DNA of 64,000 nt from Acidobacteriota bacterium. GTDB lineage: Bacteria > Acidobacteriota > Blastocatellia > Pyrinomonadales > Pyrinomonadaceae. The stretch is from NCBI GenBank assembly GCA_016700075.1, contig CP065000.1, forward strand, positions 930,001 through 994,000, read 5' to 3'. The notes under the pieces were generated by a model. The model ran no database searches and was not told where the DNA came from. It saw nothing but the letters and a program-made list of their open reading frames with translations. Positions 23,483 through 33,305 of the stretch are shown one piece after another. Both the position numbers and the translations under genes were made by a program. Every line of letters begins with the position of its first letter. The stretch's first letter is position 1.

Positions 23483-25183
23483 CTATCTGAGCGAAATATT
23501 ATTGACGGATAGCGTTCGGCCGGTGGCTCGGTTGAATTCGGCGATGGCCTTATTGAGGTCAGTGCGGGACTGGAGTTCCCGGCCGCGGGCGGAGGCTAGG
23601 TCCGATTGACGTTGCAGAACAAGGTAAAAGGTGGTTGTTCCGGCTCGGAATTGACGCTCTTCGCTGGCGTAAAGTTCCTCTGCTGCCTGGCGCGCAATGA
23701 TCGCCGAATCGAGTCGTGCAGATGCCGATCGCAGTGCCTGCAGAGCGTTTCGCACCTCGGCCTCGATCTGCTGTTCTGCGGCGGCACGCTGTTCAGCGAG
23801 GCGTTCGCCCTCGACAAGCGTACGGCCAAGGTTTGCCTTTGCCGTACGGTTCCTGAACGGGATCGAAATAGTAACGCCGACGCGGTATGACGGATAGTCC
23901 TGTGCAAGCAGATTGCCCAGCGACGTAAAATATCCGCCAACGAGATTTGGCGGAACACGGCTAAGGCCCGTCGCAGGGTTTATGGCAGCAGGTGTTTCTG
24001 TGCCCGAAAGCCCTTGGGCCGTGTAAGAGCCGTTTAGGTCGATCTGTGGTTTTGCCTGATCGCGAAAAAAGCGTTCATCGATCTTGTTTAGATCGGACGC
24101 CTTTTCGAACTGTTCGAGTTCCGGACGGTTGCGAAATGCATCGCTCAAGGCGATCTCCAACGCGACCGAAGGAACGCTGCGATCGACCGGGGTCACCGGT
24201 GTGAGCGTCTGCCGCCATTCGGGTGACGTACGGTCAGGCAACAACAGCGTTTTAAGCACATTCTCTGCCCTTGTGATATTTTCCTGAGCCGAAAAAACTG
24301 CCTGCTCAAATCCCGCAACCTGCGCATTTGAAGCGACAAGTTCGACCGGTGCCAGCACGCCGCGTTCCACCTGACGTCGATTGCTCTCGAATTGTTCCCT
24401 AGCCTGACGCAGCGTATCTGTCTGCACCTGCAGATTTCTCAAAGCAAAGGTAAGGTCCCAATATGCCGCTTCGACCGCTGTCACGACGGCGGTCGTCTGA
24501 AGACGCAGCTGTATTTCCGAGATCTCAAGATTCTTGCGTGCGACCTCGATCTGTCGGCGGGTTCCGTCGATTCGACGACCGCGAAACAGAGGTTGGTTGT
24601 AGCTGAATGTCAGTGAGGCTGGAAATTGCGGGTTGAGAAATGCATTTGTATTGCTAGTTGTCGTACGGGACGAATTATAAAGCAATGAATAATCTCCACC
24701 CTGCCAAGGGGAAAGACCAATAATGCCGGCCGATCCGAAAAGCCGTGTTTGAGTGACCGACCCGTTCACGGCGCCGCCGATCAATGACGCTGTCGGGATA
24801 TTGAGCCGCTCATAATAAGACTCTGCAGCAGCGACGGGATCATAAGCGCCCTTCGCAACCTCGATCTGAAAATTCCCGATGCGGCCGGTTTTTCTGGCTA
24901 TCTCGATATCATTGTTGTTCTCGAGGGCCATTTCGATGGCACGTTCGAGCGTAAGCGTAATGCCGCTACCATTCTCTATGCCGATGCGGTCCTGCGACGG
25001 CATCGGGCGGAGCTGAATATTGGGAACCGGAGCGATCGGCATCGGGTCGGGCGTCGGGGTCGGCTCAGGCGTCACGCTTTGAGCAGCAGCACCCGCAGCG
25101 AACAGCCAGAAAAAACCCGCCGCCAATATTGCCGCGTTGCAGGATCGACTACAGAAGGCCGACAATTTTTTGAGGAGACTCAT
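23483..25183 (-). CDS. TolC-family outer membrane efflux protein
   Basis: A 566-residue outer membrane channel component. A signal peptide (AAILAAGFFWLFAAGAAAQS) is followed by a Pro-rich linker and two OEP repeats of long coiled helices. The first contains GITLTLERAIEMALENNNDI and a later region reads VALEIALSDAFRNRPELEQF. The C-terminal helices are rich in Ala/Gln/Glu (AEQRAAAEQQIEAEVRNALQ). The ATG at 25183 overlaps the stop of the RND gene as ATGA; longer frames upstream lie within that gene. It is last in a complete tripartite efflux operon. Confidence 0.9.
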   Translation of the reverse strand: MSLLKKLSAFCSRSCNAAILAAGFFWLFAAGAAAQSVTPEPTPTPDPMPIAPVPNIQLRPMPSQDRIGIENGSGITLTLERAIEMALENNNDIEIARKTGRIGNFQIEVAKGAYDPVAAAESYYERLNIPTASLIGGAVNGSVTQTRLFGSAGIIGLSPWQGGDYSLLYNSSRTTTSNTNAFLNPQFPASLTFSYNQPLFRGRRIDGTRRQIEVARKNLEISEIQLRLQTTAVVTAVEAAYWDLTFALRNLQVQTDTLRQAREQFESNRRQVERGVLAPVELVASNAQVAGFEQAVFSAQENITRAENVLKTLLLPDRTSPEWRQTLTPVTPVDRSVPSVALEIALSDAFRNRPELEQFEKASDLNKIDERFFRDQAKPQIDLNGSYTAQGLSGTETPAAINPATGLSRVPPNLVGGYFTSLGNLLAQDYPSYRVGVTISIPFRNRTAKANLGRTLVEGERLAEQRAAAEQQIEAEVRNALQALRSASARLDSAIIARQAAEELYASEERQFRAGTTTFYLVLQRQSDLASARGRELQSRTDLNKAIAEFNRATGRTLSVNNISLR

Positions 25184-28100
25184 TCTGCGGTAGCTTGTTG
25201 GCGACGGAATAACGAAGTGAGTTTCCGGAACGGCCCGGTCAACTTCTTCCATACGGTCGATTCTGCCGCATCGTCGAATAATGAATAGAAAACGGGAACG
25301 GCAAGCAGGGTCAGAAGCAGACACATCGACTGGCCACCCACTACAAGAATGCCGATAGAGCGGTTCGTCGCCGCTCCCGCCCCGGTGCCAAGTGTTAGTG
25401 GGATCATACCCGCAACAAGTGCCAATGTGGTCATCAAAATTGGGCGCAATCGGTCGCGATTCGCCTGAATAATGGCGTCATAGCGGTTCAATCCGCGCGC
25501 TCGCAGAGTATTAGTATGATCGATCTGCAAGATGGCATTCTTTTTCACAATTCCAAACAAGAGCAGGATGCCCAGAGCCGAGAAAATATTCAGCGTTTGG
25601 CCGGCGATCGCAGTTGAGAGCAAAGCGAACGGTACCGAAAGCGGCAGCGTCAGCAAAATTGTCACAGGATGGATGAACGACTCGAATTGTGCTGCAAGCA
25701 CAAGATACATGAAAACGAACGAGAGCAGGAACGCGTACAAGAACGCTTCATAGGCTTTTTGCAGCTCTTTCGATTGCCCCGTAACGCCGGTCACGTACTC
25801 CGCCGGCATATTAAGTTCCTTGGCAAATCGGGTCATCATTGCGATCGCGTCCGACTCAGAAGCGTTTGGCGGGAGTCCTGCGGATACCGTCACCTGCCGC
25901 TGCCGATTCAACCGATTGATGGTCGACGGTGCAAGCCCCTCGTCTATCTTGATCACTCTTTCGAGGTCGACAGTGCCGCCGTTTGAAGAACCGACCGTAA
26001 AGAACCGGAAATTGCTTCGGTCGCGGCGATAAGCCTCCTCTGCTCGAACAATGACGTCATACTGTTTCGAGTTTTCACTGTAAGCGGAAACGATCTGGCC
26101 GGCCGACAATATGTTCAAGGCCTGTGCGACATCACCGGCACGAACCCCGAGGTCGGCTGCCCTTTCACGGTCGATCACGACGCGCACCTCAGGGCTGCCA
26201 ACTTCGATAGATGTGTCCGGATCACGATAGATCGGCACCTGCTTCATCTTCTCAACGATCGCATTCGCGTATTCGGTCAGCTTGACCATGTCAGGCCCGG
26301 CAATGTACATGCCGACGCTGGATCCGCCGCGTCCCAAGCCTATACTGCCCGCTATCGAGGAGGATGCCGAAACGCTGACCTGATAATCCTTTGACGAGTA
26401 TTTTCGGGCGATCTGTCGCGTCTTGTTAATTAGATCTGCCTGCGAGAATTCCCTTTCTTTGACCGGCAGTAGTGCCACATTGATGAATCCGTTGTTCGAT
26501 CCAGACCCGCGCCCGAATCCGGCAAGAACCAACGTATTTTTCACTCCCGGAACCTCAGCCCGAATATCTCGGGCGATCCGGTCCAGCATAGACTGTGTTG
26601 CCGACAACGATGTGCCCTGCGGCCCGCGAAGATTTACCTGAAACAGCGATTCGTCCTCATCGGGAAGAAACGCCATACCGACAAAACGATACAGAGGAAC
26701 CGTCGAGGCAACCGTCGAGATACATATAAGCACGACCGCCCACCGGAAACGCATCGCTTTGACGAGCAGCCAAGTGTAGCCGCCGTCGATCTTCTGCCAG
26801 AACCAACCGCTCTTTGAATCGCCATGAGCCGCCTCAGTTGTTTGCACCTCAGGCTCACCGTCTGCCGAGCGTGCGGCAGGCTTAGCCGCTTGCTTGCGCT
26901 TGATCCAGCGTGCGGCAAGCATCGGAGTAAGAGTAAATGAAACGATAAGAGAAACTGCGATAGCAGCGGCCGATGTCAGTCCGAACGAGGACATGAACCG
27001 CCCAACAATCCCTGTCATGAATCCGACCGGGATGAAAACCGCCAAAAGCGAAAGCGTCGTCGCCAGCACCGCCAGGCCGATCTCACGCGTACCTTCTATA
27101 GCGGCTTGGAACGGGTCCATTCCCTTTTCTTCTACAAATCGATAAATGTTCTCGAGGACGACGATTGCGTCGTCGATCACAATGCCGACCATCAGCGTAA
27201 GAGCCAACATCGTCATCTGGTTGAGCGAATAACCCATCGCGGCGATCGCAGCAAATGACGCGATGATAGAGATCGGAATGGCAAGTGCGGCGATGATGGT
27301 AGAGCGGAAATTCCAGAGGAAAAAGAAAACGATGATAGCTGCAAATAGCCCGCCGAGCACAAGGTGCTCTTCGATCGCTGTCAGTGAATTCTGGATGAAT
27401 TCCGACTGATCGCGAATTACAGCTACCTTAAAGTCCGATGGAAGGTTCGGAATGATGGTCGCCATGCGGGACTTAACATTATTGATCACCGCGATGGTGT
27501 TGGCTCCGGCCTGTTTGCGGACCCCGACCGAAACTGACGGTGTTCCGTCGAGCGATGCCGCGGAGGACGGCTCGCCGCCGGTCTTTTCTACGCTGCCGAT
27601 GTCCTTGATCTTGATCGGAAACCCGTTTCGGGTAGCTATGACGATCTCATTGAACTGCTCAACCTCGGTCAGTTTGCTCATCGTGCGGACGCCGAGTGTC
27701 CGCCTGCCTTCGATGATATTACCGCCGGGCATTTCTTGATTCTGCGAGCGGATAGCGGCGGAGACCTCAGTTACCGCAAGGTTATAGGCACGCAGACGGT
27801 CCGGATTAACATTTACGCGGATCTGTGGGGTTCGGGCTCCCCACATGAAGACCTCACCGACCCCGTCAGCGTTCTCGATACGCTTCTGTATGAGCTCCTC
27901 GACCTGCTCGGTCAGTTCGATAACATCTCTGGGAGCGCTGACCGTGTACAAAAGGATCGGCTGTGAATCCGGATCTGCTTTTTGCGCAACGGGCGGGTCT
28001 GCGGTGTCAGGCAGCCAGTTAGAAACACTGCTGAGCTTTTGCTGGACCTCTTGAAATGCAACGTCAGGATTCTTTTCTAGGTTGAAGGTGAGCGTTACAT

Positions 28101-28371
28101 TCGAACTCCCGCGAGACGATGAAGAACGCATTTCCTCAACGCCGGGTACCGTATTCAATGCACCCTCGATAATGTCGGTTATCTCGGTCTCAATTTCTGC
28201 GGGAGCCGCGCCCGGATTTGACGTTCGGACCGATATCGTCGGCAGATCGATCTTGGGGAAGCGGTCAACCCCGAGAGTGAAGAAGCTAAATCCTCCCACG
28301 ACCGTCAAAAACAGCACGATCACCGTTGCAAAGACGGGCCGATGAACACATATTTCAGCTAACCATTGCAT
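25180..28371 (-). CDS. RND-family efflux transporter (AcrB/HAE1 type)
   Basis: A 1063-residue inner membrane proton/drug antiporter. It starts AEICVHRPVFATVIVLFLTV, has two large periplasmic loops, and shows two repeats of the membrane domain. The first membrane half contains TLMVGIVIDDAIVVLENIYR, with adjacent Asp residues at the proton-relay position of TM4, and the second half contains FGIVKKNAILQIDHTNTLRA. The porter domain has GRGGSSVGMYIAGP. A loop of about 35 residues after the first membrane half (KQAAKPAARSADGEPEVQTT) is longer than usual. Family membership suggests hydrophobic or drug substrates; specificity is unknown. It lies between the MFP gene (11-nt gap) and the tolC-like gene. 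Confidence 0.93.
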   Translation of the reverse strand: MQWLAEICVHRPVFATVIVLFLTVVGGFSFFTLGVDRFPKIDLPTISVRTSNPGAAPAEIETEITDIIEGALNTVPGVEEMRSSSSRGSSNVTLTFNLEKNPDVAFQEVQQKLSSVSNWLPDTADPPVAQKADPDSQPILLYTVSAPRDVIELTEQVEELIQKRIENADGVGEVFMWGARTPQIRVNVNPDRLRAYNLAVTEVSAAIRSQNQEMPGGNIIEGRRTLGVRTMSKLTEVEQFNEIVIATRNGFPIKIKDIGSVEKTGGEPSSAASLDGTPSVSVGVRKQAGANTIAVINNVKSRMATIIPNLPSDFKVAVIRDQSEFIQNSLTAIEEHLVLGGLFAAIIVFFFLWNFRSTIIAALAIPISIIASFAAIAAMGYSLNQMTMLALTLMVGIVIDDAIVVLENIYRFVEEKGMDPFQAAIEGTREIGLAVLATTLSLLAVFIPVGFMTGIVGRFMSSFGLTSAAAIAVSLIVSFTLTPMLAARWIKRKQAAKPAARSADGEPEVQTTEAAHGDSKSGWFWQKIDGGYTWLLVKAMRFRWAVVLICISTVASTVPLYRFVGMAFLPDEDESLFQVNLRGPQGTSLSATQSMLDRIARDIRAEVPGVKNTLVLAGFGRGSGSNNGFINVALLPVKEREFSQADLINKTRQIARKYSSKDYQVSVSASSSIAGSIGLGRGGSSVGMYIAGPDMVKLTEYANAIVEKMKQVPIYRDPDTSIEVGSPEVRVVIDRERAADLGVRAGDVAQALNILSAGQIVSAYSENSKQYDVIVRAEEAYRRDRSNFRFFTVGSSNGGTVDLERVIKIDEGLAPSTINRLNRQRQVTVSAGLPPNASESDAIAMMTRFAKELNMPAEYVTGVTGQSKELQKAYEAFLYAFLLSFVFMYLVLAAQFESFIHPVTILLTLPLSVPFALLSTAIAGQTLNIFSALGILLLFGIVKKNAILQIDHTNTLRARGLNRYDAIIQANRDRLRPILMTTLALVAGMIPLTLGTGAGAATNRSIGILVVGGQSMCLLLTLLAVPVFYSLFDDAAESTVWKKLTGPFRKLTSLFRRQQATAE

Positions 28372-28382
28372 TTATAGCTCTG

Positions 28383-29690
28383 TTAAAAATTTACCTTGGC
28401 TCCCTCGTAAAGATTGTCGAGATTGCTTGTTGCTACTACCTCATCAGCTTCGACGCCTGAGAGAATTTGGATCCATTCGCCTTCTTCAGGCCCGAGCTGA
28501 ACGACTCGCAGCTTTGCCAAGCCTTCCTGAATGACAAAAACACGATACGATTGCGTGCTCTGATGGTTATAAACCGCCGACCTCGGAATGAAAATCCCCT
28601 TGCTGCCGCCCTCGCGCGTGATGCGAGCGGTCGCGAACATTCCCTGCCGTAGAGCATTGTCGCCATTTTCGATCGTCGCTTCGACGATTGCTGAGCGTGA
28701 TACAGGATCGACCGCGGGATTGACCGCGATCACGGTGCCGGCAAAACGCCGGTCCTTATACGCATCGACCTGCAAAGAGACACTGCGGCCCGGAACGACA
28801 TACGGTACGTCTGCCTCGGCGATCTGAAGCTGGGCCTTTATCGGATTGGTTCTTAATATAGTGGCGATAACCGTCGCGGTCGAAACGAACTCGCCTATAG
28901 CTACGGGACGACTGCTGATAAAGCCTGAGAATGGGGCCCTTATGACTGTGTCTGCAATTGCCTGCTCGGCGTTGGCAACCTGAGTACGAGCTGCCTCAAC
29001 GTCGGCAAGGGCGGAAGCAATTGCTTGATTGTTCTGCCGTGCTAGGTTGACCGCCGCGTCAAGCTGTTGTTTCGCGGCCCGCTCGCGTGCCCTCGCTGTG
29101 TCCCGCTGTAGTCTCCACTGCTCATAGACCACCATCGAAACGTCACCCGTTTCGACCAGATCTCGATAGCGCTTTTCATTGGCCTCGGCCTGGCGCAATT
29201 CGGCAACCGTTTGCTCGTAATTAGCGTTCGCTACCCTCACCTCAGGTATCGTTGACGCATTGAACGAACCGCCGGGAGACAAACCCAGGCGGGCTTCTGC
29301 CTGCCGGACGGCTGCCTGAGCTCGCTTAACTGAGGCGTTTGCCGACGCAAGCTGCAGCTTCGCATCGCGATCGTCGATACGGGCCATTACGGTGCCGCCA
29401 GAAATGAACTGCCCAACATTTACAGTTACATTGGCGAGCTTACCCGCGGTCTTTGGTGCGACATTCGAGGATTCATCGGCCGTCAGACTTCCGTTTGACT
29501 GGATGACAGATGCGACATCACGAGATTCGCTCTTTCCAACGGTGATGGTTACGGTATCGCCGGCGGTTTCCTCTTCGGCTCGATTTGCGGGCGGTGCTGA
29601 CGAATTGCTGGTGCCCATAAAACCACAGGCCGAGCTCGCGATGGACACGCAAACAGCAAAGGAGAGTAGCTTTGATCTTTGTTTGATCAT
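28383..29690 (-). CDS. RND periplasmic adaptor (membrane fusion) lipoprotein
   Basis: Periplasmic adaptor linking the RND pump to the TolC channel. A lipoprotein signal ends ASSAC near residue 23. The lipoyl/barrel-sandwich half (GKLANVTVNVGQFISGGTVM) and its return strand (VIRAPFSGFISSRPVAIGEF) flank a long coiled-coil hairpin rich in Ala/Arg/Gln. Beta-barrel and membrane-proximal domains follow (RSVSLQVDAYKDRRFAGTVI, IFIPRSAVY). The ATG at 29690 is preferred over a TTG two codons upstream. It is first in the operon, transcribed toward the RND and tolC-like genes. Confidence 0.9.
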   Translation of the reverse strand: MIKQRSKLLSFAVCVSIASSACGFMGTSNSSAPPANRAEEETAGDTVTITVGKSESRDVASVIQSNGSLTADESSNVAPKTAGKLANVTVNVGQFISGGTVMARIDDRDAKLQLASANASVKRAQAAVRQAEARLGLSPGGSFNASTIPEVRVANANYEQTVAELRQAEANEKRYRDLVETGDVSMVVYEQWRLQRDTARARERAAKQQLDAAVNLARQNNQAIASALADVEAARTQVANAEQAIADTVIRAPFSGFISSRPVAIGEFVSTATVIATILRTNPIKAQLQIAEADVPYVVPGRSVSLQVDAYKDRRFAGTVIAVNPAVDPVSRSAIVEATIENGDNALRQGMFATARITREGGSKGIFIPRSAVYNHQSTQSYRVFVIQEGLAKLRVVQLGPEEGEWIQILSGVEADEVVATSNLDNLYEGAKVNF

Positions 29691-29729
29691 GATCAAGATA
29701 AAACCAATTCTAACTTACGTATTCGCACT

Positions 29730-29783
29730 ATTTAACCTAAGATATGTAAAGAATTGTCAATCTTTATTTACGCACTTTTACGT
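29730..29783 (-). promoter_or_regulatory. possible promoter and operator of the efflux operon
   Basis: On the minus strand a perfect TTGACA (29755-29760) is followed after 19 nt by TTAAAT (29730-29735). Just upstream, near 29775, GCAC-TTTTAC-GTGC forms a small inverted repeat that could bind a regulator. The spacer is longer than ideal. Confidence 0.35.
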
Positions 29784-29830
29784 GCATGACAGTTTCTAGT
29801 TAAGAAATCTTCAAAATTGAATGGTCTTTT

Positions 29831-30151
29831 ATGGAGCAGATCACAGCTATCGAATTGAAGCAACGCCTCGATGCAGGCGATGACATACAGTTAATTGATG
29901 TACGGCAGCCTGACGAATACGAATTCGCAAAGATCCCGGGCGCCAGACTCATACCGCTCGGAGAGGTCCTGCAGCGAATGTCAGAGATCGACCCGAACCG
30001 CGAGACCGTCGTTCACTGCAAGATGGGCGGTCGCAGTGCAAGAGCTATCGAGGCCCTGCAGCAGGCAGGTTTTACCGGGAAACTGGTAAACATGGCCGGC
30101 GGCATTACTGCCTGGTCGAACGACGTCGATCCTAACGTTCCGAAGTACTGA
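29831..30151 (+). CDS. rhodanese-like sulfurtransferase, single domain
   Basis: A 106-residue single-domain rhodanese. It has the conserved DVRQPDEYEFAKIPGARLIP and the active-site loop VHCKMGGRSARA with the persulfide-forming Cys, ending in NMAGGITAW. Size and motifs match GlpE/PspE-like enzymes or the rhodanese domain of MoeB-type proteins. It is divergent from the efflux operon. Its 3' end overlaps the convergent 2Fe-2S gene by 20 nt. Confidence 0.9.
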   Translation: MEQITAIELKQRLDAGDDIQLIDVRQPDEYEFAKIPGARLIPLGEVLQRMSEIDPNRETVVHCKMGGRSARAIEALQQAGFTGKLVNMAGGITAWSNDVDPNVPKY

Positions 30152-30461
30152 TAGAGTTCGAGCCCTCGTCAGAGATGCTGATATCGAGGTCGATATCGGG
30201 CGCAAGGCGGACTATCTGCATCCCTTCCTGCACCGTCGTCCTGCAGGCGATCACGCCTTTTTCCTTATCTCCATTAACGAGCCAGACCTGACAGTTAAGA
30301 CAGTCGCCGTTCCAACAGAAATCTCCGTACGAGATGCTCTCGGTATCCAGAAACTGAAAACACCGCAGCAGCGAATTATTTTCAGGCACCTGAACTTTAC
30401 GGCCGAGCAGTTCGATCTCAACGAGCCTCTCATAAGGTTGGAACATTTCCGGCAGCGACAT
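30132..30461 (-). CDS. small 2Fe-2S ferredoxin-like protein
   Basis: A 109-residue protein whose central part carries FCWNGDCLNCQVW and a later IACRT. This gives C-x4-C-x2-C plus a distal Cys, the plant-type 2Fe-2S ligand set (the loop is one residue shorter than in classical FdxB ligands). The N-terminus (VEIELLGRKVQVPENNSLLR) matches the beta-grasp fold and the 'NSLL' helix start. It resembles the iron-sulfur domain of molybdenum-hydroxylase or formate-dehydrogenase accessory proteins, but no such enzyme is in the window. The last 20 residues are acidic and Ser-rich. Confidence 0.75.
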   Translation of the reverse strand: MSLPEMFQPYERLVEIELLGRKVQVPENNSLLRCFQFLDTESISYGDFCWNGDCLNCQVWLVNGDKEKGVIACRTTVQEGMQIVRLAPDIDLDISISDEGSNSISTSER

Positions 30462-30538
30462 AAAGTTAAGAGATAAGTAACGTCCGTGTTGTGCGGAGCA
30501 AGCTAGATTATCTTAACGAAAAGGTGTAATTTTGAACA

Positions 30539-30778
30539 ATGGCGTTAGTGATATACAGCAAGCCGGGCTGTCCTTACTGCGATCAGGCCCGAGATCATTA
30601 TAATGCCAGCAACATCGAATTCACTGAATACGACGCCCAGAACGATCCCGAACATCAACGCAGGATGCTTGAGCTTACGAACGGTGATACCGTTGTTCCG
30701 GTTATCGTTGAGGACGGCTCTGTTATTCAGTCGGGCTGGGGAAGTCCGCCGCGGGGATGCGTGATAATTCCCTCGTGA
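30539..30778 (+). CDS. glutaredoxin-like protein
   Basis: A 79-residue thioredoxin-fold protein with the redox site SKPGCPYCDQA near residue 10 and the cis-Pro segment TVVPVIVEDG. The end SGWGSPPRGCVIIPS contains a third Cys after a Gly-rich turn. It recalls the UXX-star glutaredoxin subgroup, in which the N-terminal Cys may be Sec. Here both positions are Cys. It is divergent from the 2Fe-2S gene; a role in disulfide or persulfide exchange with the two neighbouring redox proteins is only a guess. Confidence 0.85.
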   Translation: MALVIYSKPGCPYCDQARDHYNASNIEFTEYDAQNDPEHQRRMLELTNGDTVVPVIVEDGSVIQSGWGSPPRGCVIIPS

Positions 30779-30846
30779 ATGATTTTGTAAGGAACTTTTT
30801 TGCGTAGGAGCATCTCTAATGGGAGAACAGCCCCTCCGCGTTCAAT

Positions 30847-33282
30847 ATGATCGGTTCTCTGATCAATCAATATAAGTTGCTCGAGAAGATCGGTTCCGGC
30901 GGACAGGGAACCGTCTATAAGGCACTCGATACAAAACTCAACCGCACGGCAGTGATAAAGGTGCTCCCGCCTGAACTCACGCAAAAGACGGCGAACTTCA
31001 AACGATTCGAACGTGAGGCCCAACTCTGCTCTCAGCTTGATCATCCCAATATTTGCACCATTTACGATTTCAATGAGGACAACGGCGTATATTACATCGC
31101 GATGCAGTATATCGATGGAAAGAACGTCCGCCAGCTTGTGTCAGGCCGCCCGCTTGAGCTGAAAAGTGCGTTATCCATCACGATACAGGTTGCCGACGCC
31201 CTCGCTTACGCTCACTCCAAGAACATCATTCATCGCGACATCAAGGCCGGGAATGTGATGGTTACGGATTCCGGCCAGGCGAAGATCCTTGATTTTGGGC
31301 TCGCGAAATTACTTGAAGACGAACATTCCGATATCCCCGAAGGCGTTGATCGATCAGAGATAACCGAACTCGGCATTCCCTATGGAACTGCGACCTACGC
31401 CGCTCCGGAACAAGCCCGCGGCGAACGAGCCGACGAGCGCAGCGATATTTTCTCGACCGGCATATTGCTTTACGAAATGCTAACCGGCATTTGGGCTTTT
31501 CAGGGCAAAAATGTGGTTGACGTGAGGCATCAGGTGCTTTACGGCACTCCGAAACCGTTGGCAGAGATGCGTAAGGGGCCTCTGCCGCCGCAGCTTCAGC
31601 AAATTATAGACAAGGCTCTGGCAAAGAACCCCAAAGACCGTTACCAGAAGATCGCGCAGATGCGCGACGAATTGCGCGGCGTTCTGCAGCAGGTAGCCGG
31701 AGGAGCTATGCAGCCGACCACATATAGTCCGTCACATGCCGACGGCAGCAAAATGAAACGCGTCCTCAACTGGTTCACCGGCAAATCCGTACCTGAGGCG
31801 TCATCGCTAGGGGCTTCGCCGGCCTTCACCAGTTCGCCGTCGTTCTCGCCGGATCTGTCGATGACCGCGACCGGCACTGAGAAGAAGAGCGTGGCAATAC
31901 TTCCGTTCAAGAACGTCGGAAAGGATCCTGCGTCAGCGTTTTATGAATTCTCGCTCGCGGACTCGGTGATCACGGAACTGGCGCAGATCCGTTCGATCAT
32001 CGTGCGGCCTTCCTCGGTCATTGCAAAGTATCAGGGTTCAGACATCGACCCGCGTCAGGCGGGCCGCGAGCTTCGCGTTCACGCCGTATTGTCCGCGGGT
32101 TTCATACGTTCGGGCGAACGCCTCCGCGTTACGGCGCAGCTTCTCGACGTGGCGACCGGCGATATTTTATGGAGCGAACGCATCGACGCCGCCGGCAACG
32201 ACATCCTCGCGATCCAGGACGAGATCGCGCAGCATATTCTCGAAGGCTTACGCCTGGAGCTCTCCGACATAGACGCGGAGAAGCTTGGCAAACGTGCAAC
32301 GGACAACGCCGCGGCGTGGGAAGAGTATCTGCGTGCCCGCGATCATTTCGGACGCTTCATTTTTCGCAGTATCGACCCCGAAGATTGCGATCTTGCCATC
32401 GCAAATTTCAAAAAAGCCATCGAACTCGACCCGCATTTCGCTCTCGCATACAGCGGTCTCGGTGCGTGTTACGCAAATCGCGTCTTCAAAGGCCTCGGCG
32501 AGCCCGAAGACTACACCTACGCTGAGGCGGCGTTCTCAAAGGCCTTCTTTTATGATCCAAACGTCGTCGAGGCGCGTGTTTTGATGGTCATGATCTATAT
32601 GGCACGCGGCGAAAAGAAAAAGGCCCGGGCAGAGATCGAATTGCTGCAGAAACAGTTCCCCAACGACGCCGCGTTGTATTTCGTCACCGGCGTGATCAAT
32701 CGGCTCGACGGTAAATACGAAGAATCGCTCAAAGCGTTTGAAAAACTCGCCCGCCTTGATCCCGCGGCGCGTGCCGTGGCGGCTTATAACCGTGCCCGGA
32801 TCTTTATTTACCGGCGCGATTTCGACCGCGCACAGGAGGAGCTGGACAAAGGATTCAAGGCCGAAAAAGAGCATCCGATGCTGCAAATTTTCCAGTCCGG
32901 GCTTTATTATTACCGCGGCGAGAACGAAAAAGCGCTCGAACTGATGCGTAAAGTTCTCCGCGAAAACCCCCGCATGGACGGCATTCGTCCGCTTTTTGCG
33001 ATATATCTCGCCGGCAGCGGCCACGCCGACGAAGCTATGGAGCAACTGACCGAGGACGCCCTCGCGATCTCCCGAGCCGACCACGACATGGCTTATTGGG
33101 TCGGCGCGACGTATGCGCTGCTCGGCGAGCCCGATAATGCCTTCAAATGGCTGAATAAAGCCGTAAAACTTGGCAATCACAACAAACCGCACTTCGAAAA
33201 CGACCAAAACTTGGCGTCCCTGCGAACCGACGAACGCTGGAGCGCTCTGCTTGCGAAGATCGACGAAGGCCTAGCCGACTAA
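30847..33282 (+). CDS. Ser/Thr protein kinase with TolB-like and TPR domains
   Basis: An 811-residue signalling protein. An active-looking Hanks-type kinase occupies residues 1-275: GSGGQGTVYKA near 17, the VAIK-equivalent AVIKVLP, HRDIKAGNVMV near 129, and DFGLAKL near 148. A Ser/Pro linker follows. Residues about 346-480 form a TolB N-terminal-like domain (KSVAILPFKNVGKDPASAFY to LDVATGDILWSERIDA), common in acidobacterial kinases and adenylate cyclases. From about 480 to the end are six or so TPR units (FKKAIELDPHFALAYSGLGA). No transmembrane helix is evident, so it is probably cytoplasmic. The substrate is unknown. It stands alone in its transcription unit. Confidence 0.92.
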   Translation: MIGSLINQYKLLEKIGSGGQGTVYKALDTKLNRTAVIKVLPPELTQKTANFKRFEREAQLCSQLDHPNICTIYDFNEDNGVYYIAMQYIDGKNVRQLVSGRPLELKSALSITIQVADALAYAHSKNIIHRDIKAGNVMVTDSGQAKILDFGLAKLLEDEHSDIPEGVDRSEITELGIPYGTATYAAPEQARGERADERSDIFSTGILLYEMLTGIWAFQGKNVVDVRHQVLYGTPKPLAEMRKGPLPPQLQQIIDKALAKNPKDRYQKIAQMRDELRGVLQQVAGGAMQPTTYSPSHADGSKMKRVLNWFTGKSVPEASSLGASPAFTSSPSFSPDLSMTATGTEKKSVAILPFKNVGKDPASAFYEFSLADSVITELAQIRSIIVRPSSVIAKYQGSDIDPRQAGRELRVHAVLSAGFIRSGERLRVTAQLLDVATGDILWSERIDAAGNDILAIQDEIAQHILEGLRLELSDIDAEKLGKRATDNAAAWEEYLRARDHFGRFIFRSIDPEDCDLAIANFKKAIELDPHFALAYSGLGACYANRVFKGLGEPEDYTYAEAAFSKAFFYDPNVVEARVLMVMIYMARGEKKKARAEIELLQKQFPNDAALYFVTGVINRLDGKYEESLKAFEKLARLDPAARAVAAYNRARIFIYRRDFDRAQEELDKGFKAEKEHPMLQIFQSGLYYYRGENEKALELMRKVLRENPRMDGIRPLFAIYLAGSGHADEAMEQLTEDALAISRADHDMAYWVGATYALLGEPDNAFKWLNKAVKLGNHNKPHFENDQNLASLRTDERWSALLAKIDEGLAD

Positions 33283-33305
33283 AAACCGCCGCAAATGCCG
33301 CAAAA

